Positions 1 through 6,900 of a DNA stretch of 7,457 nucleotides are shown piece by piece. Every line of letters begins with the position of its first letter. Position 1 is the stretch's first letter. Under the pieces are notes generated by a model. It saw only the letters and a list, made by a program, of their open reading frames with translations. It did not search any database and was not told the origin of the DNA. Source of the stretch: Akkermansia sp. GTDB lineage: Bacteria; Verrucomicrobiota; Verrucomicrobiia; Verrucomicrobiales; Akkermansiaceae. The stretch spans positions 1 to 7,457 of the forward strand of contig JAFZGH010000109.1 in the NCBI GenBank assembly GCA_017555465.1, read 5' to 3'. The translations under genes and the position numbers were made by a program.

Positions 1-466
1 CACCCAGTCTGTGCTCACCATCACCTCCAACGTGGTGTACGGCAAGAAGACCGGCAACACGCCCGACGGCCGCCGCGCCGGCGAGCCCTTTGCCCCGGGT
101 GCCAACCCCATGCACGGCCGCGACAAGAACGGCGCTGTGGCCTCCATGCTCTCCGTGGCCAAGCTCAGCTACGATGACAGCCAGGACGGCATCTCCTACA
201 CCTTCTCCATCGTGCCCGGTGCCCTGGGCAAGGATGAGGATGAGCGCGAGACCAAGCTGGTTTCCCTGCTGGATGCCTACTTCGCCGCCACCGGCCACCA
301 CATCAACGTGAATGTGCTGGAGCGCGAAACCCTCATGGATGCCATGGAGCACCCGGAGAAATATCCCCAGCTCACCATCCGCGTGTCCGGCTACGCAGTG
401 AACTTCATCAAGCTCACCCCCGAGCAGCAGCGTGAAGTCATCAGCCGTACCTTCCATACGCGCTAA
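1..466 (+). CDS. pflB: Pyruvate formate-lyase (formate acetyltransferase), C-terminal part; 5' end outside window
   Basis: PFL converts pyruvate and CoA to acetyl-CoA and formate in the anaerobic cytoplasm, using a glycyl radical. The frame is open from base 2 (TQSVLTITSNVVYGKKTG...), giving 154 residues before TAA at 464-466; the GTG at 11 is an internal valine, not a start. The glycyl-radical motif RVSGYAV is present, with the radical glycine at codon 389-391, 25 residues from the C-terminus, matching E. coli Gly734 near its C-terminus. Segments such as TPDGRRAG, PGANPMHGRD, DGISYTFSIVP and PEKYPQLTIRVSGYAV match E. coli PflB nearly word for word from memory. The loop before HINVNV is about five residues shorter than in E. 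coli. The catalytic cysteine pair lies upstream of the window. Almost every codon ends in G or C, consistent with high expression. The PFL-activating enzyme gene does not follow. Assignment to PFL rather than another glycyl-radical enzyme is strong. Confidence 0.95.
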   Translation, partial: TQSVLTITSNVVYGKKTGNTPDGRRAGEPFAPGANPMHGRDKNGAVASMLSVAKLSYDDSQDGISYTFSIVPGALGKDEDERETKLVSLLDAYFAATGHHINVNVLERETLMDAMEHPEKYPQLTIRVSGYAVNFIKLTPEQQREVISRTFHTR

Positions 467-490
467 AAGCTGATTTCAGCAAAAGCTTCC

Positions 491-532
491 AAGCAGCCAT
501 CAACCTCACGTTGATGGCTGTTTGTTTTTTTT
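491..532 (+). terminator. Intrinsic (Rho-independent) terminator of pflB
   Basis: A perfect 11-bp stem (CAGCCATCAAC at 494-504 with GTTGATGGCTG at 510-520) encloses a 5-nt loop and is followed by the T-rich run TTTGTTTTTTTT at 521-532. The stem can extend by A-U and G-U pairs into the flanking AAG/TTT. It starts 24 nt after the pflB stop, so it should end that transcript and separate it from addB. The reverse strand lacks a comparable T tract after the stem, so it probably works in one direction only. Confidence 0.93.
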
Positions 533-553
533 GCCAGAATTTCGCCTGTTACC

Positions 554-581
554 TTGAAAAACAGCTTTTTCGTGTTACAAT
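554..581 (+). promoter_or_regulatory. Sigma70-type promoter with extended -10, driving the addB-addA operon
   Basis: A -35 box TTGAAA (554-559; consensus TTGACA) and a -10 box TACAAT (576-581; consensus TATAAT) are separated by 16 bp. A TGn extension (TGT, 573-575) sits directly before the -10 box. It lies just after the pflB terminator and just before the addB ATG at 594, the only position where an addB promoter could fit. The expected transcription start is about 587-589, leaving a 5' leader of roughly 5-7 nt. No operator palindrome was recognised. This is inferred from the sequence alone. Confidence 0.7.
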
Positions 582-593
582 GGCAACACACCC

Positions 594-3500
594 ATGAATA
601 CTCCCAAGATTGAATTTCTCGGCTGGGATGCCCCCGCCATCGAACTCGTTGCCCAAAAGCTGTTTGACCACCTGAATGACAAAAAAGACGCAGCGCTATA
701 CCGCCGCGCCACCGTGATTGTTCCCACCGCCGAAAGTGGACGCCGCCTGCGCGAATACATGGCAGAAAAGGCAGAGAACACGGCGCTTCTCTTACCCAGA
801 ATCATTCTAGCCGGACAGCTTATTCCCGCGGAGGAGGAAAACATTCTTTCTGAAACAGAAATGCTGACGGTCTGGCTCCGACTGCTCGACACCATCAGCC
901 AGGATGCGCTGAATCAATACGCCCCGCTTATCCCGTACCGTCCGGAAACACACATTGAGAAATGGGCGGTGAGCGTCGCACACAAACTCATGGCTCTGCA
1001 TAACCGACTGGAACAAGAGGGCATCACCTATGATTTTGTAACCGGGCAGCTGGCTAAAATGGAAATCGGCATTACCAACACGCTGGCATCCCTTCCGGAG
1101 GAGGACGAATACGCCAGCCGTCGGCGCAACCTGGACGCCCAGCGCACCGTACTACAGAATGAACAGAAGCGCTGGGTGACTCTTGGGCGTGTATTCCAGG
1201 AGGCAGACGAGCTGACCAAAACGCTGTTCCCATCAAAAACACTCCCATCCACCGAGCGAAAGAACAAGCTGGAGAATATTGCCTGGCCGGGGCAATGCCG
1301 ATTGATTATTCTTGCCTGTGTTCCCGAACTTTCCACCCAGCTGCAGCACTATCTCAGCAAGCTGCACGGACTCGATGGCGGCGAAGTACAGATATGGGTT
1401 CATGCCCCAGAGGAAGAAAAGCCTCATTTCGATTCCTTCGGTCGCCCGATGGAGAATGCCTGGAACACACGCGAGATTCACATTCCGAATGCCTTTGTCT
1501 ATCCCGACAATAACCTGGAAAACGTGGACAACGAAGCCTCGACCATCCACTTGGTGAACGATGCCGAAGCCATGGCAAAGGAAGCCCTCCGCCTGGCTGG
1601 GGGCTGCACCTCCCGTGAAGCGGTACTGGCTGTGGGCGATGACGAGTTCTCCCCCGCGCTCCTGAACACTTTTGCAGATGCCGGATGGGAACTCAACATG
1701 CCGGAAGGGCGCAGCGCCATGTCCACCGACATGGGACGCCTGGCATCCCAACTGGCAGATGCCTGTGATGCGCGGGAAAACACCCCCCTCTGGAGCGATG
1801 AAGGCAATGTCGTCACCGACAACGGAACGCAGGGGCTCGATGCCTTTGTTGCCCTGCTCTGCAATACTGCCCTGCAACAAGCGTGGGCAGACGATGTCCA
1901 CGCGCTCACCGGACTGCAGGAACATGTAGAAAACATCCGCATGCTCCTCCTCCCCGGCAGCGAAAGAGCATTGATTCAGATGCTCGAAAAGCTTCCCGCA
2001 GTGAACAGTGGTTACAAATCCATTGAAAAGCTGCAAAATAATCATAGCGATACCTATTTTTCCTACGCCAAGGAAGTTTCCAGTCTCATCACCACCCTGT
2101 GCGGAGAGCATCAGTCCAGGCAACTAAAAGAACTGGCGAACGCGCTGGAAGCAAAGCACACCAAGGGCACAGGCAAGCCCCTGGCCAAAGCCATTGCCAG
2201 ACAGATGAAGGCTTGTGCCAAACAGGGAGACAAGCTTCCCTCCCGCCTCTGCACCATGGAGCTTCTGCGCCGCAGGGTGGAGGACAAAGTGCGTGGTCCG
2301 GCCCTTTCAGAACGCATTTTCAGCGTTGGCGACATTCTGGGCTGGCGAGAACTGGCCTACACCCGTGAAAAGCAGGTGATTCTGGCTGCCATGCACGATG
2401 GATGCATTCCCGAACCCGTGCCAGAGGACGATTTCCTGCCGGAATCGCTCTGCCAGGAGCTGGGAATCCGTCATGAGAAATTCCGCATTGCCCGCGACAG
2501 CTACCTGCTCACCGCGCTGATTAACAGCCGACGCGAATCCGGTCGTGTGGATTTCATCCTCGCGCGCCAGAAGGAGGACGGCTCTGTGCTGACGCCATCA
2601 TCCCTGCTCATGCGCTGCGGTAATGAACTACCCCGGCGCGCCCGCACGCTGTTTGCAGAAAGCAAGACACCTAAAACCCTGCCCGCGATTCCGCGCTGTC
2701 CGCTGCGCCGCGCAACAGGTAGCACAGAATCCATAACACCGGGCATGCTGGAATCCATCGAACAGATTTCCGGAGGCAGGCAGAATCCCTACACCAGACC
2801 AATTCCGGATAAAAACGGCAACACCAGGCTTAAAACCTTCTCGCCCTCATCCCTGGCCACCTTCCTGCAATGCCCGCTGACCTTCTGGATCAAGAATCTG
2901 CTCAACATCGACCTGAGCAGCTCCTACAAAGAGAACAAGGGGGAATTGGAAAGCAACGAATACGGCACCGTCATGCATGCCGTGCTCGATGAACTGGTAA
3001 AACAGTTCCCCGGCGAAGAAGAGCTTCTGCAAGCCTGCCCGGCGGCGGAAACAGATACCGCAGCCGGCATCGACCACATGCTGCAGACAGGCAGAGAAAT
3101 CGCCAGAACGGAATGGCAGCGCGTCTACAACAGCACCACCACGCGCAACCGCCAGCCGCTTGCCATGGAGGTGCAGCTGCAGGCAATCGAACGCTCGCTG
3201 CAGGCATTTGTCATCCAACACATGCAGGATCTGAAGGATGGCTGGCGCAACGTAGCCAGAGAATACACCTTCGAGCCCGAACTTGAATATGCAGAGGATC
3301 AGTTTGCAGGTTTCTACATGAATGCCGACCGCATCGACCGCAACAAGGACGGCCGCTGGCGCATCATCGATTACAAGACATCCAGCGGAGAGAAGAAGCC
3401 CCACAAAGTGCACTTCGATGTTCTGGACAAGGGTACGGATTCGCCATACTGCCGCTTCATGAACGTGCAGGGCTACGAGTTCGGCACGGTATGCTTTGGC

Positions 3501-3953
3501 GAAAAGCTGTACCGCTGGAGCGACGTGCAGCTGCCGCTGTATGCCTGCGGTCTGCGCCACCCCTCCACAAAAGACCGGAAAGAGCTGGGGATTCCGGCAG
3601 ATGCGGACATGTCTGCCGTAGTGCCGGATCTGGTATACTACAATCTGCAAAGCAAAACAGAAAAGCTGGTTCCGTTCTATCTGGTCAGGGATGGGGAGGT
3701 TCAACCCATATCCCCCAAGGCACTCGAAGTGCCGGAAACAGAAGAATTACTGGAATCGGCCATGAAAACCGTGAAATCAGCCATTGGCATGATTCGTAAG
3801 GGACAATGCCTGTTCTCGGCAGAATCGCTGGAGCTGAAATCCAAACCCTACTCCGTCCTGGTAACGCCCGGCAGCAACACACCCCGCTTTGGCGCACTCA
3901 GCCTGCAAAGTGACCCCCGCAGCCTGTTCGCTCTCCCCAGCCTGCTCAAGTAA
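594..3953 (+). CDS. addB: AddB-like PD-(D/E)XK nuclease subunit of the AddAB helicase-nuclease
   Basis: This 1119-residue protein is the likely AddB subunit, which with AddA resects double-strand breaks for RecA-dependent repair. The N-terminal half has a degenerate SF1-helicase fold: FLGWDAPAIELV stands where a Walker A loop would be, so ATP hydrolysis by this subunit is not expected. A conserved AddB-type segment (about 580-665) contains GWRELAYTREKQVIL, MHDGCIPEPVPEDDFLPE and ARDSYLLTALI. The C-terminal nuclease domain is complete: FSPSSLATFLQCP (Cys760), GTVMHAVLDEL (His795), the metal-binding ADRID (Asp912), IIDYKTS (Asp926, Lys928) and QLPLY (979-983). The CxxCx5C group that completes the iron-sulphur cluster in Bacillus AddB is absent. 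No in-frame start lies between the promoter and ATG 594, which has no Shine-Dalgarno. The length is close to that of known AddB proteins. A RecC-like or generic PD-(D/E)XK protein is less likely because an addA-type gene follows directly. Confidence 0.88.
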   Translation: MNTPKIEFLGWDAPAIELVAQKLFDHLNDKKDAALYRRATVIVPTAESGRRLREYMAEKAENTALLLPRIILAGQLIPAEEENILSETEMLTVWLRLLDTISQDALNQYAPLIPYRPETHIEKWAVSVAHKLMALHNRLEQEGITYDFVTGQLAKMEIGITNTLASLPEEDEYASRRRNLDAQRTVLQNEQKRWVTLGRVFQEADELTKTLFPSKTLPSTERKNKLENIAWPGQCRLIILACVPELSTQLQHYLSKLHGLDGGEVQIWVHAPEEEKPHFDSFGRPMENAWNTREIHIPNAFVYPDNNLENVDNEASTIHLVNDAEAMAKEALRLAGGCTSREAVLAVGDDEFSPALLNTFADAGWELNMPEGRSAMSTDMGRLASQLADACDARENTPLWSDEGNVVTDNGTQGLDAFVALLCNTALQQAWADDVHALTGLQEHVENIRMLLLPGSERALIQMLEKLPAVNSGYKSIEKLQNNHSDTYFSYAKEVSSLITTLCGEHQSRQLKELANALEAKHTKGTGKPLAKAIARQMKACAKQGDKLPSRLCTMELLRRRVEDKVRGPALSERIFSVGDILGWRELAYTREKQVILAAMHDGCIPEPVPEDDFLPESLCQELGIRHEKFRIARDSYLLTALINSRRESGRVDFILARQKEDGSVLTPSSLLMRCGNELPRRARTLFAESKTPKTLPAIPRCPLRRATGSTESITPGMLESIEQISGGRQNPYTRPIPDKNGNTRLKTFSPSSLATFLQCPLTFWIKNLLNIDLSSSYKENKGELESNEYGTVMHAVLDELVKQFPGEEELLQACPAAETDTAAGIDHMLQTGREIARTEWQRVYNSTTTRNRQPLAMEVQLQAIERSLQAFVIQHMQDLKDGWRNVAREYTFEPELEYAEDQFAGFYMNADRIDRNKDGRWRIIDYKTSSGEKKPHKVHFDVLDKGTDSPYCRFMNVQGYEFGTVCFGEKLYRWSDVQLPLYACGLRHPSTKDRKELGIPADADMSAVVPDLVYYNLQSKTEKLVPFYLVRDGEVQPISPKALEVPETEELLESAMKTVKSAIGMIRKGQCLFSAESLELKSKPYSVLVTPGSNTPRFGALSLQSDPRSLFALPSLLK

Positions 3954-3974
3954 CCCCCTACCCGTCCCATCAAC
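3954..3974 (+). other. addB-addA intergenic spacer, C-rich, without a Shine-Dalgarno
   Basis: This 21-nt spacer contains a single G (in CCCGTCCC) and therefore no purine-rich ribosome-binding site for addA. It has no room for a promoter and no hairpin. Because it is 21 nt long, addA stays in the same frame as addB, with TAA at 3951-3953 as the only stop between them. Translation of addA probably depends on reinitiation after addB, or on SD-independent initiation at an exposed AUG. Confidence 0.6.
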
Positions 3975-6900
3975 ATGCATCAAAAGCAACCCAGTCTTTC
4001 CGAGCGTTCCAAGGAATACCACGTCACCAGCAACCGAATCGGCGCCTCCGCCGGCACCGGCAAGACCTACCAGCTCGCGTCGCGATACATCGCCCTGCTG
4101 GTGCTCGGCGCCCGGCCGGAAGAAATCATCGCCCTCACCTTCACCCGTAAAGCTGCAGGCGAATTCCGCAACCGTATTCTGCAGGCCCTTGCCGAAGGCG
4201 CCGACAACAAATGCGACAAGGAAACCGGTCGCAACGAGCTCACCGTCCGCGTATGGGAAGCTCTCAGCGGGCTGAGGGTCGAACCTGCTGAATACGGAGC
4301 ATGGAAGGCTGTTCCTGCCTCCAACCCCGTCCCCCTGCTGCCCGTCACCGCCGCACTCGTCCGCGAAGCTGCCGACCTGAAGCAAGACCCGGAGCAGCTA
4401 TACCACGAAAGCCCCGCCCTGCAACGATACTACCAATTCAAGGAACCCAATGCCGAGCGATTTGCAGAACTGCTCCAGGAGATGGTGGCGGTGCTCAACA
4501 AGCTCCAGCTCTCCACGATTGACAGTTTCTTCTCCTCCCTGGTCACCACCAACACTCTGGAGCTGGGCATGAACCAGGTTTCCCCGCTCGACCCCGCGGA
4601 GGAAAGCAATGTGCGCGCTGCCGCCATACGCCAGTATCTGGACACCCAGGGCAGCTGCGACCAGAACCGCGCCGATTTCCTCACGATGTTCAGCAGCATC
4701 ACCGGCGGAGTCGGCAACCGCACGCTGCCGCAGATTGAATCCGATTTGCAGGACTTCCTTCGCCTGTACCGCGAACTGCCGCCGCAGGCACAGTGGGGCA
4801 GCATTTCCACATTCCCTCACGATGAAAAGGTACGCATAGCCACCGCCGAGGAACAGGAAAGCTACACCTCCAGTGTTGCCGAACTCAATCACTTGCTCGA
4901 TGCTTACGGTCATGCCGTTCTGGAACCACAGGTGTGCAGCCAGCTCCGCGACCTCGCCAAAGGTGAAACATACATCAAGCGCGACGCGGCAAAGGTCGTC
5001 AATCACCATGCAAACCTGCCACTACTGACCCCTGTACTCCAGACGCTGCTGGATGCCTTTTACCAGGATGCCGAGCTGGACGAAGAACTGAACCAGGCTA
5101 TCAGTCTCTGGGAGCAGAAGGGATCGAATCATCTTCTCTACTCAGGTCACAAGACAGCCGTCGCCAACATCATCAAAAAACTCCGCAAGGAAAACAAACG
5201 CAGCTTCACGGCAAAACAGCTCGAAGGCATTGGCGAGCTGAAATCTGCCACGCTGGCGCTGGCTCAGGTGAGCGATGCCCAGCTGGCTATTCTGGCACGC
5301 ATAGCCCGGCTGGCAGAGACTCTTGTCAGACTGGTTATTCCCTGCAAGCTCCGTGCGACCGCTGACCGCAGTCAAAACCTGTACAAACTGATTGCCGGCT
5401 ATGCCGCCATCTACGATTCACGCATGAAGGCAGACGGACGACTCAGTTTCGATGATATCTCCCGCCTGGCGCAGGAACTCATGCTGAAGGCCCCGGGCAA
5501 CGACCAGTTGCTGCGCCATCACATCGCCTACCTCAAGGGTGGACAGATCTCGCACTGGATGCTCGATGAATTCCAGGACACATCGGAATCCCAGTTCCGC
5601 ACCCTTACCCCCCTGCTGCAACCCATCGTGGAAGATGCTGGCAGCAACGCCATCAACTTCACCGGGGAGCAATGGACATCCAAGATGCCTGATTGTCTGC
5701 GTGAACAACTCAACAAGGAGGAATATTGCGTTGCAGGCGAAAGCCTGTTCATCGTGGGCGATACCAAGCAGAGCATCTACGGCTTCCGCACGGGCAAAAC
5801 AGAGGTATTTGAGCGCATTGCAGCAGAAGAGCCCTGGTCAACGCCGCTGCAACCCTCCCCCCTGAGTTGCAGTTTCCGCTCTTCCCCAGACATCATGGAG
5901 TTCACTAACGAGCTTTTCACTGCGTTAGGAGAGGTTGAAAAACAGCAGGAAAATATCAAGGATGGCATCGAAAAGCTTCCCGTCACCTTCTCCGAGGATT
6001 TCACCAAGCACCAATCTGCCAAGGATTTCCCCGGCTATGTAGAGATGAATTTCATTGCCCCGCCCGACGAGGACGAGGACGAAGCCAGCCAGAAAGAACT
6101 CATTTATGATAAGGTGGTGGAGGTGCTTCGCACGCTGACCGACAACGATTCCACCCTCAAGAACGGTATGAGCATAGCCATTCTGGTACGCTCCAACGAC
6201 AACGCAGACGAAATCCAGAAGCACCTGCTCAGCAAAATGCCGGACCTGCCCACCCTGCTGGTCAAGGATAGTCTGGCGGCCGCAGCATGCCCCATGGGCG
6301 AAATCCTGCTTTATTTCTTCAAATGGCTGCTGCACCCCGGCGACCTCGCCGCACTCAATGTAGTTCGAGCCTCCTTCCTGGCTTCCCTCATTGGCAAAGC
6401 CCCGGCGCAGTCGCACGCAGAGCTACTGCAGACATTGCAGGACATCGGATTCATCGGCATGATGCAGGAGCTGCTCCGCAGATTGCCGGCAGAAGATGCG
6501 CGGGAAAACAAACCCATCATCGACCGCTGGAAAAACGAGGCGGTGATATTCGATACCAAGGGTGCCACGCTGGCAGAGTGGGTGCTGCACATGAAGAACC
6601 TGAGCATGCAGGCAGCGGGCGCCTCCGGCGCGGTGCAGATTATGACCATGCACAAGAGCAAAGGTCTTGAATTCGACGCCGTCATCCTGCCCTACACCTC
6701 CACCGAAGCCACAGACACCACCAAGCATCTCAATTGCTTTGTGGCAGATGACAGCAAGTCCCTCATCCTCCCCCCCTCGAGAAAGGAAGACTGGCATCAC
6801 TTCGGTTCCCTGTTCACCAACATGGCAGCCCAGTGGCAGCAGCAGCAGCGCAAGGAAGCCTACAACCTCCTCTACGTTGCCATCACCCGTGCCAAATGTG

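Noticed and set aside
829..840. Perfect Shine-Dalgarno-like GGAGGAGG sequence
   Set aside because: It lies inside addB, encodes part of a Glu-rich stretch (AEEEN), and is not followed by a plausible gene start.
1233..2123. A 296-codon open frame on the minus strand inside addB
   Set aside because: It lies wholly antisense to a well-supported conserved gene, has no recognisable domain, and its composition (many Gly, Val, His, Gln) is typical of reverse-complement shadows of GC-rich genes.
2847..3704. A 285-codon open frame on the minus strand, antisense to the AddB nuclease domain
   Set aside because: It overlaps the catalytic DYK and QLPLY region of addB on the opposite strand. The Val/Gln/His/Leu-rich translation shows no family motif, and no promoter is visible for it.
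3777..5009. Two roughly 200-codon minus-strand open frames (3777-4385 and 4398-5009) opposite the addB end and addA start
   Set aside because: Both are antisense to addA sequence carrying Walker A and the TIDSF box and contain no recognised domain. The region looks gene-empty on the + strand only if the incomplete addA frame, which has no stop in the window, is overlooked.
6827..6852. CAG-type trinucleotide repeat
   Set aside because: It encodes a short Gln run (QWQQQQRK) just before motif VI of AddA, is only about four units long, and needs no special explanation.
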